Shown here: positions 34,163-42,373 of the stretch, piece after piece
Numbering within the stretch: position 1 is the stretch's first letter
Layout: every line of letters starts with the position of its first letter
Notes under the pieces: model-generated
What the model was told of the DNA's origin: nothing
Databases searched by the model: none
The model's input: the letters and a program-made list of their open reading frames with translations, nothing else
Source: CAIZQW01 sp942493055
GTDB taxonomy: Bacteria; Verrucomicrobiota; Kiritimatiellia; RFP12; UBA1067
DNA: 64,000 bases
Assembly: GCA_942493055.1 (NCBI GenBank)
Contig: OW818680.1
Span: 2,976,001-3,040,000 of the forward strand
Direction of reading: 5' to 3'
Translations under genes and position numbers: made by a program

Positions 34163-35251
34163 CTACAGATCCAGCACGTAGAACAGGACAGAGAAGAGGC
34201 CGTCGAAGACGGTGATCAGGACCAGGCTGCCGACCACGGAGGCGGTGGCGGCCTGGCCCACGGCATCGGCTGAACGCCGCGCATAAAGTCCATGCGAGCA
34301 GCCGGACAAGCCGACCAGCAGGCCGAAGGTCAGGGCCTTGACCAGGCCGATCAGCACATTGGTCACGGTAATCGCCTTAAAGACATGCTGCCAGTAGGTG
34401 ACGGCCGGGATATCCATCATCCACATCACCACAAAACCGCCGAAAATGCCCATGACCACTGAAAAGATACTCAAGAGCGGGAGCACCAAGGTTGAGGCGA
34501 TGACGCGCGGAAGGGCCAGGAAGACCACGGGCGGAAGCCCGAGGGTCGTGAGCGCGTCGATCTCCTCGTTCACCTTCATGGTGCCGAGTTCCGCGGCAAA
34601 GGCCGACCCGGTGCGGCCGGCCAGGATGATCGCGGTGATGAGTGCGCCCATCTCCCGGAAGAGGCCGATGGCAATGAGGTCCGCCACATAGACCTCCACG
34701 CCGAACTGGCGCATGGAGGCCCCGGAGAGGAAGGCCAGGATCAGGCCGATCAGGAAGCCGATGAGGCCGGTGATGGGCAGGGCGTCCATGCCGGCGCGTT
34801 CGAAGCAGAGCATGGTATCGTGGAGCCGCAGGCGTCCCGGCCGCCAGAGGAAGGAGATGCCCGAGGAGACCACCTCGCCGAGAAAGGCCAGGACATCGAT
34901 GATGTCGCGGTAGATGTGTACGGCGGCTTCGCCGACCTGTTCCGCGGTATGGGTGTTGCGCTTGGGAGGCTCATCAGCCGTATGGTCTGAAAAGAGGGCC
35001 GGATCAAAGAGCGTGAGGGTCTTTTCGATGACAGAGGCCGCGTCGCGGGTCTCCACGGCAAAGCCCTGAGCTGCTGCGCAGCGGTGGATCTCGACAATGA
35101 GCGCCTCGGCCGACCCGTCATAGCTCTGCACCTGGTCGGCATCCAGCGTGAGGGTGTCCGTCGACAGCAAAGCAGCCACCTCCGGCATCCGCTGCTTCCA
35201 GAGCGGGGTGACGGTCTCGGCATTGCATACTTCTGGTAGAGTGAGGAGCAT
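34163..35251 (-). CDS. mlaE: STAS-MlaE fusion: lipid ABC transporter permease
   Basis: 362 residues. The C-terminal ~250 residues are an MlaE permease: GMDALPITGLIGFLIGLILA, then GREMGALITAIILAGRTGSAFAAELGTMKVNEEIDAL (here FREMGALI), LPPVVFLALPRVIA and a Gly-rich final helix ending VFDGLFSVLFYVLDL. The first ~90 residues (DTLTLDADQVQSYDGSAEAL and following) look like a STAS domain as in MlaB, which regulates the transporter. So two subunits separate in E. coli appear joined here, an arrangement known in several phyla. The start at 35251 has GAGG nearby and is preceded by a structured repeat. Confidence 0.88.
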   Translation of the reverse strand: MLLTLPEVCNAETVTPLWKQRMPEVAALLSTDTLTLDADQVQSYDGSAEALIVEIHRCAAAQGFAVETRDAASVIEKTLTLFDPALFSDHTADEPPKRNTHTAEQVGEAAVHIYRDIIDVLAFLGEVVSSGISFLWRPGRLRLHDTMLCFERAGMDALPITGLIGFLIGLILAFLSGASMRQFGVEVYVADLIAIGLFREMGALITAIILAGRTGSAFAAELGTMKVNEEIDALTTLGLPPVVFLALPRVIASTLVLPLLSIFSVVMGIFGGFVVMWMMDIPAVTYWQHVFKAITVTNVLIGLVKALTFGLLVGLSGCSHGLYARRSADAVGQAATASVVGSLVLITVFDGLFSVLFYVLDL

Positions 35252-35283
35252 CTTGCTATTGGCATTTCATGTTAAGACTTTTT

Positions 35284-35464
35284 CGCAAAAACCGCTATGA
35301 GAGCGCAAATGTCACGCCCGCCTCGCCCATGGATACATGGACGGCGGAGCGAACATTTGCGCGGAATAAATCATTTTTCCTCTGCGCGGCTATCCATTCC
35401 GCCGTCCGTGTATTCACGGGTGAGGCGGATGAGATAGCCGCGCAATCTTTTCGCGGTTTTTGCG
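35284..35464. repeat. REPIN-like structured element, copy 1 (181 bp)
   Basis: Outer arms CGCAAAAACCGC (35284-35295) and GCGGTTTTTGCG (35453-35464) are perfect inverses. Inside are hairpin 1 (35303-35362, stem GCGCAAATGT/ACATTTGCGC, tip CCATG-GATA-CATGG) and hairpin 2 (35384-35443, stem GCGCGGCTAT/ATAGCCGCGC, tip CCGTG-TATT-CACGG). Hairpin 2 is itself approximately the inverse of hairpin 1. The second copy is at 37847-38025. Confidence 0.9.
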
Positions 35465-35471
35465 GTGAATC

Positions 35472-37316
35472 TCATATTCGTCTTGGGGTCCGCATGCCGA
35501 GGAGCGTGAGGCCCTCCTTCAGGGCCTGGGCGACCATGGCGCAGAGGCGGAGGCGGCTGTCACGGATCTCGGGTTCGGACTTGAGCACGGGCGATTGCTG
35601 GTAAAAGCTGCTGTAGGTCTGCGACAGGCTGAAGAGGTAGTCTGCCAGGACATTGGGTTTGAAGAGCTCCGCGGCCCGGGAGACTGCGGACGGGAACTGC
35701 AAGAGCTTGAGCACAAGCTCCTTCTCCAGCGGCGTATCCAGGCGCAGTTTAGCGCCTTCGCGCATTGCCCCTTTCCCGCATTCGCGCATTCCCGCATTGC
35801 CGCTCCTTCGCGGAATACCGCTCCTCGCTCCAGCTTCGCTGGCTTCAAACGAGCGTTCGGACTTTGCACCAAGGTGCTCGTCCTCTGCGCGTGTTTGTTC
35901 GCCGCATTGCTCTTCGGCCTTATCGAGCAGGCTGCAGACGCGCGCGTAGGCGTACTGAAGATAAGGACCCGAGTTGCCGTCGAGGGCCAGCGCCCGTTCC
36001 CAGGTGAAGACGATGAGGGTCTGGGGGTCGTGGCTGAGGTCGGCGTACTTGATGGCGCCGATGCCGATGGCTTCCGCGAGGTCGCGCTGTTCAGCCTCGG
36101 GCATCGCCGGGTTGGACTCCTGGACGATCTTGAGCGCGCGGCTGACAGCCTCGTCGAGCAGGGCGTCGAGTTTGATCACATTGCCCTGGCGGGTGGAGAA
36201 GGTGCCCTCGGGCAGGCGCATCAAGCCAAACCAGACATGTTCGAGGTGCGTGGTATACCCGAGCTTCTCGCAGACCTTGAAGAACTGCCGGAAGTGAAGT
36301 TGCTGGCGTTCATCCGTGACATAGACAATGCGGTCCGGATTGAACTCCGCCACGCGGTTGCGGACCGTCGCGATATCCGTGGCGGCATAGTTGAAGCCTC
36401 CATCGCTCTTGCGCACCATGCAGATTGGCATGCCGTCGGCTTCGAGGTTGACGATGAGCGCGCCATCGCTCTCGACAGCCAGCCCCTTTTCCTGGAGCAG
36501 GCCGATGGTCTCCGGCAGGATGTCATTATAGAAGCTTTCGCCGCGATGCAGGTCAAAGCCCACATCCAGGCGCGTATAGATGCGATTAAACTCTGTCATG
36601 CTGATGGTGACAAAGCGCTCCCAGATCGCGCGATTCGCAGGATCGCCCTGCTGGAGCTTCACCAGTTCCGCCTTGCAGCTCTCCAGCCAGGCGGGGTCCT
36701 CCTCGGTCAGGTTATGGCTCTGGACATAGACGCGCTCCAAGAGTTCGACAGTCAGGTTTGTGCGCTCCTCCTCCGTGAGGAAGGCGCGATAGCCTTGAAT
36801 CAGTTTGCCGAACTGCGTGCCCCAGTCTCCGAGATGGTTGTCCGCGATGACATGATAGCCGAGCGCGCGATACAGGCGGTCAATGGCATTGCCGATGACG
36901 GTCGAGCGGATATGGCCGATGTGCATGGCCTTGGCCGCGTTGGGGCTGGAGTAGTCGATGATGACGGTCTTGCCCTGCCCCTCGTCCGGGATGCCGAAGC
37001 GCGGGGCTGCAGCCAGCGCGCAGGCGGCCTCTGCGAGCCACTCGGTGCTCACAGTCACATTGATGAAGCCCGGCCCTGCGACCTCCAGCTTCTGGATGAA
37101 GGCTGGCAGCGGCAGCGCCTTGACCACAGCCTCGGCAATGGCGCGCGGCGGCTTCTTGAACAGCTTGGACAGCGGCATGGCGTCATTGCACTGGAAGTCG
37201 CCGAACTTGGTGTCGGTCGCGGGCGTCACGCGGATCGAGAGGCCTGAGGCCTCCTCGCCGCAGGCGGCGACGAAAGCGGACTTCAGCCAGTCCGAAAGAA
37301 TTTGCTCGGTATTCAT
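35472..37316 (-). CDS. argS: Arginyl-tRNA synthetase with in-frame repeat insertion
   Basis: 614 residues; class I synthetase charging tRNA-Arg. The N-terminal Add-1 domain (VTPATDTKFGDFQCNDAMPL) precedes the HIGH motif SSPNAAKAMHIGHIRST (about residue 130). DNHLGDWGTQFGKLIQGY and KYADLSHDPQTLIVFTWERA are family segments. The C-terminal domain ends LRLCAMVAQALKEGLTLLGM. In the anticodon-binding region, between CSLLDKAEEQ and TPLEKELVLKLLQFP, there is an extra stretch of roughly 55 residues (EDEHLGAKSERSFEASEAG and GMRECGKGAMREG). It is encoded by repeat DNA at about 35757-35930. Confidence 0.94.
   Translation of the reverse strand: MNTEQILSDWLKSAFVAACGEEASGLSIRVTPATDTKFGDFQCNDAMPLSKLFKKPPRAIAEAVVKALPLPAFIQKLEVAGPGFINVTVSTEWLAEAACALAAAPRFGIPDEGQGKTVIIDYSSPNAAKAMHIGHIRSTVIGNAIDRLYRALGYHVIADNHLGDWGTQFGKLIQGYRAFLTEEERTNLTVELLERVYVQSHNLTEEDPAWLESCKAELVKLQQGDPANRAIWERFVTISMTEFNRIYTRLDVGFDLHRGESFYNDILPETIGLLQEKGLAVESDGALIVNLEADGMPICMVRKSDGGFNYAATDIATVRNRVAEFNPDRIVYVTDERQQLHFRQFFKVCEKLGYTTHLEHVWFGLMRLPEGTFSTRQGNVIKLDALLDEAVSRALKIVQESNPAMPEAEQRDLAEAIGIGAIKYADLSHDPQTLIVFTWERALALDGNSGPYLQYAYARVCSLLDKAEEQCGEQTRAEDEHLGAKSERSFEASEAGARSGIPRRSGNAGMRECGKGAMREGAKLRLDTPLEKELVLKLLQFPSAVSRAAELFKPNVLADYLFSLSQTYSSFYQQSPVLKSEPEIRDSRLRLCAMVAQALKEGLTLLGMRTPRRI
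35757..35930. repeat. Palindromic and short-period repeat DNA inside argS
   Basis: Contains GCATTCGCGCATTCCCGC octamers and a palindromic unit with CAAACGAGCG and CGCGTGTTTG arms and a GCACC-AA-GGTGC hairpin. The related intergenic copy near 14380-14400 has GGACC-AA-GGTCC, a compensatory change in the same stem. Confidence 0.75.
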
Positions 37317-37321
37317 AAGAG

Positions 37322-37470
37322 GTGCTGGAATATTGGAATACGGGAATGTTGGAATATTGGAATACTAGGCAAACGGGATGTTGTCCGAGCGTATGCCAAG
37401 CGGGCTGCTAGCGCACTTATCAGCATGAAGTCTCCCCATCATTCCAGTATTCCATCATTCCACCATTCCA
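37322..37470. repeat. GGAATGAT/ATTCCAGT inverted-bracket element, copy 2
   Basis: Left TGGAATATTGGAATACGGG units (37324-37367) and right inverted ATTCCAGTATTCCATCATTCC units (37440-37470) enclose about 70 bp between argS and trxA. Confidence 0.85.
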
Positions 37471-37794
37471 TTAAATTGCTGCTTCGACGGCCTTGACCAG
37501 CGCGTCGCCGGACTGGAGTCCGACCATCTGCTGGACGATCTGGCCATTTTTGAAGACGAGGAGCGCGGGGATGCTCTTGATCGCGTACTTCACGGCGAGG
37601 TCGCGCGACTCGTCGACATTGACCTTGGCGACCTTGGCGCGTCCTGCCACGGCTGGCGCGACCTGGTTTTCAAGGATCGGGGTGAGCATCTGGCACGGTC
37701 CGCACCAGGGGGCCCAGAAGTCGACGAGGGTCACGCCCTCCGCGACTGTGGCGTCAAAGTTCGCTGTATTGAGACTCAATAGGTTTGCTGACAT
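37471..37794 (-). CDS. trxA: Thioredoxin
   Basis: 107 residues, normal length. Cytoplasmic disulfide reductant. The active site is VDFWAPWCGPCQMLTPIL, and the cis-proline loop is KYAIKSIPALLVFKNG. The start at 37794 has AAGGAG eight bases upstream; an upstream in-frame ATG at 37851 is inside a repeat-like stretch (GAGATTTTTCCGCAA twice) and is rejected. It lies downstream of the galactokinase-like gene, separated by the second REPIN-like element. Confidence 0.95.
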   Translation of the reverse strand: MSANLLSLNTANFDATVAEGVTLVDFWAPWCGPCQMLTPILENQVAPAVAGRAKVAKVNVDESRDLAVKYAIKSIPALLVFKNGQIVQQMVGLQSGDALVKAVEAAI

Positions 37795-37846
37795 GTTTCG
37801 TTTCTCCTTGTTATCATTTGAGATTTTTCCGCAATTGAGATTTTTC

Positions 37847-38025
37847 CGCAAAAACCGCTAATGTTTCGCAAATGTCACGCCCGCCTCGCCCATGAATACA
37901 TGGACGGCGGAGCGAACATTTGCGAGGGTTTTAAAAATTCCTCCGCGCGGCTATCCATTCCGCCGTCCGTGTATCCACGGGTGAGGCGGATGAGATAGCC
38001 TCGCAATCTCTTTGCGGCTTTTGCG
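37847..38025. repeat. REPIN-like structured element, copy 2 (179 bp)
   Basis: Outer arms CGCAAAAACCGC (37847-37858) and GCGGCTTTTGCG (38014-38025) differ from perfect inversion at one position. Hairpin 1 has TCGCAAATGT/ACATTTGCGA, where both partners of the terminal G-C pair of copy 1 have changed to T-A. Loops are AATA and TATC against GATA and TATT in copy 1. Confidence 0.9.
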
Positions 38026-38047
38026 GTAAAATTTCTCATAGAATCCG

Positions 38048-39217
38048 TTACACCTGTACGATACACGCTCCTGCGGCGGGCTTGATGATGCTGACGTCGC
38101 AGGGCTTTCCGAATTTCGCCGCGTAGGCACTGGCCAAGGCAGCGCCGGCTGTTTCCGCGTCACGCGGATGGACGAGGACGACCACGGAGCCGCCAAAGCC
38201 GCCGCCTGAGAGGCGTGCGCCCAGGACTCCGGGGATCTTCTTCGCGGCATCCACCACCACATCCAGCTCCTCGCACGAATTCTGAAAGAGCGTGCGCGAG
38301 CTTTCATGCGAATCAAACATCAGGGCGCCAAAGCCGGGCAGGTCGCCGGCTGCGAGGAGTTCCGCGCCCTTGAGCACGCGCTCATCTTCGCCGATCGGAT
38401 GCGCCGCGCGGTTCGCGACCGCTTCGGGCAGGCCGCCCTTGTAGAGCGCCCATTCGGCCATGCTCACATCGCGCAGCGCCTTGACCGGATGGCGAAGGAC
38501 GGTTGCAAAATAGGCGGCGGCTGTTTCGCAGGCTTCGCGCAGACGGTTGTAGGCGCCGTCGACCAGCGCGTGCTTGGCATGCGTGTTGCACATGAGGAAG
38601 CAGGCGTCAGGGCCCATCTCCACGTTCTCATAGACCAGGGAGCGGAAGTCGGTCTTCACGAGCTTGCCCTCCTGTCCGGCCAGGCTTGAGATCTGGTCGA
38701 GGAGTCCGCACTTGCAGCCGGCGTAGGTGTGTTCGGCCTTCTGGCCGATCTTGGCCAGGGCGACGGCGTCAACGGTCACGGCATAGAGTTTCGCGAGGGC
38801 GAGGCCGGTGGACATTTCGAGGGCGGCTGAGCTTGACAAGCCGCTGCCGAGCGGGATGTTGCCGAGGAACATGCCGTCAAAGCCTGTGTCCGCGCTGCTG
38901 TTCGTAAGTCCGGCGAAGGTGCCCTTGACATAGTTCTGCCAGGTATCGGTCTTGGAGGGGGTCACGTCGTTCGCCTCAAAGCAGACCTCCTTCATGAGGT
39001 CGCCAGCGACGAGGCGGCACGTTTTCGTCGCGCTCTTGGCCGCGGCGAAGAAGGTGCCGAAGTTGATGGCCGCGGAGAAGACGAAGCCCTCGTTATAGTC
39101 CGTGTGGTTGCCCAGCACCTCGATGCGGCCCGGCGCATACGCCACGACTTCAGGGTCGCGTCCGAAATGGCCGCGATACTTCTGCAGCAGTTCATCATAA
39201 ACAGGTTTGTTAGTCAT
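38048..39217 (-). CDS. galK: Galactokinase-like GHMP kinase
   Basis: 389 residues. Galactokinase phosphorylates galactose at C1 in the Leloir pathway. The N-terminal signature is APGRIEVLGNHTDYNEGFV; the ATP-binding GHMP motif is GNIPLGSGLSSSAALEM; the C-terminal motif is GARLSGGGFGGSVVVLV. In classical galactokinases the first motif reads GEHTDYN, and the Glu contributes to sugar binding. Asn here may signal another galacto-configured substrate, so the symbol is tentative. TAAGGAAA precedes the ATG. A phosphohexomutase gene lies upstream on the same strand across an inverted-bracket repeat. Confidence 0.85.
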   Translation of the reverse strand: MTNKPVYDELLQKYRGHFGRDPEVVAYAPGRIEVLGNHTDYNEGFVFSAAINFGTFFAAAKSATKTCRLVAGDLMKEVCFEANDVTPSKTDTWQNYVKGTFAGLTNSSADTGFDGMFLGNIPLGSGLSSSAALEMSTGLALAKLYAVTVDAVALAKIGQKAEHTYAGCKCGLLDQISSLAGQEGKLVKTDFRSLVYENVEMGPDACFLMCNTHAKHALVDGAYNRLREACETAAAYFATVLRHPVKALRDVSMAEWALYKGGLPEAVANRAAHPIGEDERVLKGAELLAAGDLPGFGALMFDSHESSRTLFQNSCEELDVVVDAAKKIPGVLGARLSGGGFGGSVVVLVHPRDAETAGAALASAYAAKFGKPCDVSIIKPAAGACIVQV

Positions 39218-39241
39218 AGTTTTCCTTACGTAAAAACTTCA

Positions 39242-39395
39242 TTGGAATGATGGAATACGGGAATGTTGGAATGATGGGGGGAGACGGGATACCGGCTCTG
39301 GGAGGGACGGCGGATCGCCGTCCGGCGGTCGATCCGACCGCCCTCCCGATAGTGTCTTCTTCCACTATTCCAGTGTTCCAACATTCCATTATTCC
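39242..39395. repeat. GGAATGAT/ATTCCAGT inverted-bracket element, copy 3
   Basis: Left TGGAATGATGGAATACGGG units and right CACTATTCCAGTGTTCC units enclose a GC-rich core whose ends GGGAGGGACGGCGGATCG and GACCGCCCTCCC are roughly inverted. Confidence 0.85.
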
Positions 39396-39412
39396 TCTTA
39401 ATCGGTCTCTTA

Positions 39413-40735
39413 TTACTTTCTGATAATCGCGAGGAGTTCCTCGCGCTTGGCTTCCATGACGGCTTTTGTCTTGGCTTCGAGGTTGAGGCGCACGAGGGGC
39501 TCGGTGTTGGAGCAGCGCACGTTAAACCACCAGTCGGCATACTCCACGCTCACGCCATCGAGTTCGAACATGCGGCCGTCATTATACTTGGCGCGGATCT
39601 CCTCGAGGATCAGCTTGGGGTCGCGTGAGACATGCGTATTGATTTCGCCGCTGGCGAAATATTTACGCAACGGGGCGATCAGTTCAGAGAGCGGCTTGTC
39701 GGACTTGCTGACGATGTTGGCCAGGGAGAGGATCGCCATGGCGGAACTTTCCGCTGTGAAGTTGTCCTTGAAGTAGTAATGTCCGCTCAGTTCGCCTGCG
39801 AAGAGCGCATCGGCTTCGCGCATCTGCTGTTTGATGAAGGCATGGCCGACGCGGCTCATCAGGGGTGTGCCGCCAGCGGCCTCGATGACCTCCTTGACGA
39901 CCCAACTGCTGCGCAGGTCATAGTAGATCGCGCCCTTGCGGGTTGCGAGCACGTCCTGGGCGATGAGCGCGGTGATGAGGTCCATGGGGATGATCTCGCC
40001 CTTCTCGTCGATGAAGCCGGCGCGGTCGGCATCGCCATCGTAGGCGACACCGAAGGCGTAGGTACCGGCGCGCACCTTGGCCTGCAAGTCGACGAGCGTG
40101 GCATGGTGGAGCGGGTTGGCCTCATGATTCGGGAAGCGTCCATCGGGGTCCTCGAAGAGACCGTCCCAGGTGATCAGGCCCTTGAGCGTCCTGACCTCCC
40201 AGATACCCATGCCGTTTGCGAAATCGATGGCGAGATGGACAGGCCTGGCCAGGTGGGCGAACTGCGCCACGTGCTTGGCGTAGGCCGCGTTCACGTCCGC
40301 GGTTGAGAGGGTCCCGGGCTTGGCGGCTTTGGGCGCGAAGGCTTCCTTGAGGACGATCTGTTCGATCTCCATGATGCCGGTGGAGCCGCTGATGGGGACA
40401 GCCTGGGCGCGGCAGAGTTTAAAGCCGTTCCACTCCGCGGGATTATGTGACGCGGTGATCATGATGCTGCCATCTGCGCCGAGGGTGCCGTTTGCGAAAT
40501 AGGACATGGGGGTCGAGCCATAGCCGATATCGATGACATCGGCGCCCTGCTCCATGATGCCCTTGGCGAGATTGGCGAAGAGCGGCTCGGAGTGCGGACG
40601 GATATCCCGTGCGATCACGACCTTTGTGCAACCGGTGAAGGTGACGAAGGCGCGTCCGATCTTGTACGCCAGTTCATCCGTCAGGTCCTGACCATAGATA
40701 CCCCGAATATCATAAGCCTTAAAAATACCACCCAT
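39413..40735 (-). CDS. manB: Phosphomannomutase/phosphoglucomutase
   Basis: 440 residues; alpha-D-phosphohexomutase family, interconverting hexose 1- and 6-phosphates. The N-terminus is MGGIFKAYDIRGIYG. The phosphoserine loop is GSIMITASHNPAEWNGFKL, the metal loop is GVAYDGDADRAGFID, and the sugar-binding GELSGHYYFKD (G-E-x-S-G-H) is typical of dual PMM/PGM enzymes. The phosphate-binding RCSNTEPLVRLNLEA closes the domain 4 signature. The ATG at 40735 has AAGGAG six bases upstream; a TTG two codons earlier is not needed. It probably feeds sugar nucleotides for glycan synthesis. Confidence 0.93.
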   Translation of the reverse strand: MGGIFKAYDIRGIYGQDLTDELAYKIGRAFVTFTGCTKVVIARDIRPHSEPLFANLAKGIMEQGADVIDIGYGSTPMSYFANGTLGADGSIMITASHNPAEWNGFKLCRAQAVPISGSTGIMEIEQIVLKEAFAPKAAKPGTLSTADVNAAYAKHVAQFAHLARPVHLAIDFANGMGIWEVRTLKGLITWDGLFEDPDGRFPNHEANPLHHATLVDLQAKVRAGTYAFGVAYDGDADRAGFIDEKGEIIPMDLITALIAQDVLATRKGAIYYDLRSSWVVKEVIEAAGGTPLMSRVGHAFIKQQMREADALFAGELSGHYYFKDNFTAESSAMAILSLANIVSKSDKPLSELIAPLRKYFASGEINTHVSRDPKLILEEIRAKYNDGRMFELDGVSVEYADWWFNVRCSNTEPLVRLNLEAKTKAVMEAKREELLAIIRK

Positions 40736-41022
40736 AAGCAACTCCTTCTTTTAAAAAATAGGGTTTGATTATAGCTGAAAAGGCGGAGAGGGGAAAGGGA
40801 GAAGTTCTAAAGTGCTAAAGTTCGAGAGTTCTAAAGTTCTAAAGTTAAGTGAAAATTGACGCTCGAAACTCGAAACTTGGCAATTCAGGGAGAAGTTCAA
40901 AAGTTCGAGAGTTCTAAAGTTCTAAAGTTGCTGTACGGCGGGATCACTGAGACCACCGCCAGAGGGCCGATATTCCACTTTAGAACTTTAGCATTTTAGA
41001 ACTTTAGAACTTCTCTGTACCC
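40736..41022. repeat. TTCTAAAG arrays with a partial composite repeat
   Basis: Arrays at 40801-40848 and 40892-40929 read TTCTAAAG; the array at 40977-41013 reads the inverse, CTTTAGAA. Between them is TGTACGGCGGGATCACTGAG, a degenerate copy of the composite repeat at 20.16 and 42.17 kb. Confidence 0.85.
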
Positions 41023-41856
41023 CTACTTAATCGAGTAGCGGGTTGCCTTGAGCAGGGCTTTCCAGAGCTCCTCGGAGGATTTCGCAGCGAGGATCGCCTC
41101 GCGGTTCTGCTCCTTCAGGAAGGTCTCGGTGAGGCCGGACATGAGGCGAAGATAGAAAGCGCTGACAGCTGTCGGGATGGTGATGAAAAAGATAATGTTC
41201 ACGACTTTGCCGGCATCATCCCAGGGAATCCCCTTCTTGGAGACACCCATGGCCAAGGTCAGGCCGCCGCCCTCGACGCCGCGCACATGGGGGAAAGCGA
41301 GTCCATTTTCCATGGCCGTGCTGAGAACGGCCTCGCGTTCCAGGGCTGACTGCACGAGCTTGTCTGCGGCGGAGATGAACTTTTTCTCCTCCATGACCTT
41401 GGAAAGTTCATCAATGGCTTCCGCGGGGGTTGTGGCCTTGAGGTCCGCGACCATCAACTGTTCAGCGGAGAAGCGGGAGACGCCGGACTTGCGGGGCTCG
41501 GTGCGGCTGGGGGCGTCGCCGATCCACCGGGGGGCGTCGGCCTCTTCATACAGGATACGGGCGCAACTGGGGCAATTCTGGATCTGCTTGCACAAGCGAA
41601 CGGCCTGGACCTGGCTGATGGGCATCCGCATGCCGCAAATCGCGCAACACCCATTATGCATGGGCGCCATAATGATGTGATCCTTCTTATAGAGCCGCTG
41701 ATAGAGCGACTTGACTTCAACGGGCAACACCTCTGTCAGCTGATCAATCGAGTCATTCAAACGATCCATATGTCGTCCATCACCCGTGGTTCGATGTTCA
41801 TCGCGAATCAGCAACAGCTCTTGCAGCTGGTTCAAATGGTTGATTAAACTTTGCAT
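41023..41856 (-). CDS. Zinc-ribbon / PTS EIIA (PtsN-type) fusion protein
   Basis: 277 residues. Residues about 60-105 hold a four-cysteine zinc ribbon: CAICGMRMPIS and, about 18 residues on, NCPSCARILYEE, after a helical segment rich in Leu and Gln. Residues about 130-275 form a PTS EIIA type-2 domain: the phosphorylatable histidine is in NGLAFPHVRGVEGG, and the fold ends with an FLKEQNREAILAAKSSEELW helix. PtsN-type EIIA proteins are usually regulatory, sensing phosphoryl flow. The ribbon (zf-RING_7-like) suggests a nucleic-acid or protein partner. No other PTS gene is in the window. AAGGATA precedes the ATG. Confidence 0.8.
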   Translation of the reverse strand: MQSLINHLNQLQELLLIRDEHRTTGDGRHMDRLNDSIDQLTEVLPVEVKSLYQRLYKKDHIIMAPMHNGCCAICGMRMPISQVQAVRLCKQIQNCPSCARILYEEADAPRWIGDAPSRTEPRKSGVSRFSAEQLMVADLKATTPAEAIDELSKVMEEKKFISAADKLVQSALEREAVLSTAMENGLAFPHVRGVEGGGLTLAMGVSKKGIPWDDAGKVVNIIFFITIPTAVSAFYLRLMSGLTETFLKEQNREAILAAKSSEELWKALLKATRYSIK

Positions 41857-42373
41857 ATCCGTATCCTTTTCAATTTCAATTGACAGTACAAAACCCAGCT
41901 CTGCTTTATAAAATAATTATAGAATGTGGGATTTGGGTGTTAAACTATACAAGAAATTATCAGCCCCGTCAACCTTGCGATTATGAAAGAACTGAAAAAA
42001 GGGGGGGAAAGAGTTCTAAAGTTCTAAAGTTCGAGAGTTCTAAAATTGGGGAGTTGCGCGGGGTGAACACGTCCTAGCGTCCTTGGGTCCTTGCTAGCGT
42101 TGTGTCAGGGCGTGCATGAGCGTGTGATTCGCTATTCACGCGGCAGTCCGATACGTCCTGCCGTACTGTACGGCGGGATCTATGAGACCGCCGGCGGCTG
42201 CCTGCTTCGCACGGGTCAACTGTCTGATCCGAAGGAGGTAGGGCGAGGCGTCTCGCCGAGCCGCAGAGAGAGGCAAAATTAAGCGTTAAAAGTTAAACGT
42301 TAAGCGTTGAGAGTTTGAACGCTTAACGCTCAACTCCCAACGCTTAACGCTTAAGTTGAAATAAGGCAATCCC
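41857..42373. repeat. 517-bp intergenic region with composite repeat and two arrays
   Basis: No gene. 42010-42045 is a TTCTAAAG array. 42072-42100 is a CCTAGCGTCCTTGGGTCC unit run. 42139-42270 is the composite repeat (GCGGCAGTCCGATACGTCC, then GGGATCTATGAGACCGCCG, then GATCCGAAGGAGGTAGGGCG). 42281-42355 has GCGTTAAAAGTTAAACG units followed by inverted AACGCTTAACGCTCAACTCC units. Confidence 0.85.

Noticed and set aside
35595..37247. A 550-codon open frame opposite argS
   Set aside because: It is antisense to a conserved gene with strong codon structure; GC-rich codon bias opens the antisense frame. The long frames opposite the debranching enzyme, SNF2 and giant secreted genes are rejected for the same reason.
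39301..39350. Intrinsic terminator in the GC-rich core before galK
   Set aside because: The core has inverted GC-rich halves but no adjoining T-run on either strand.
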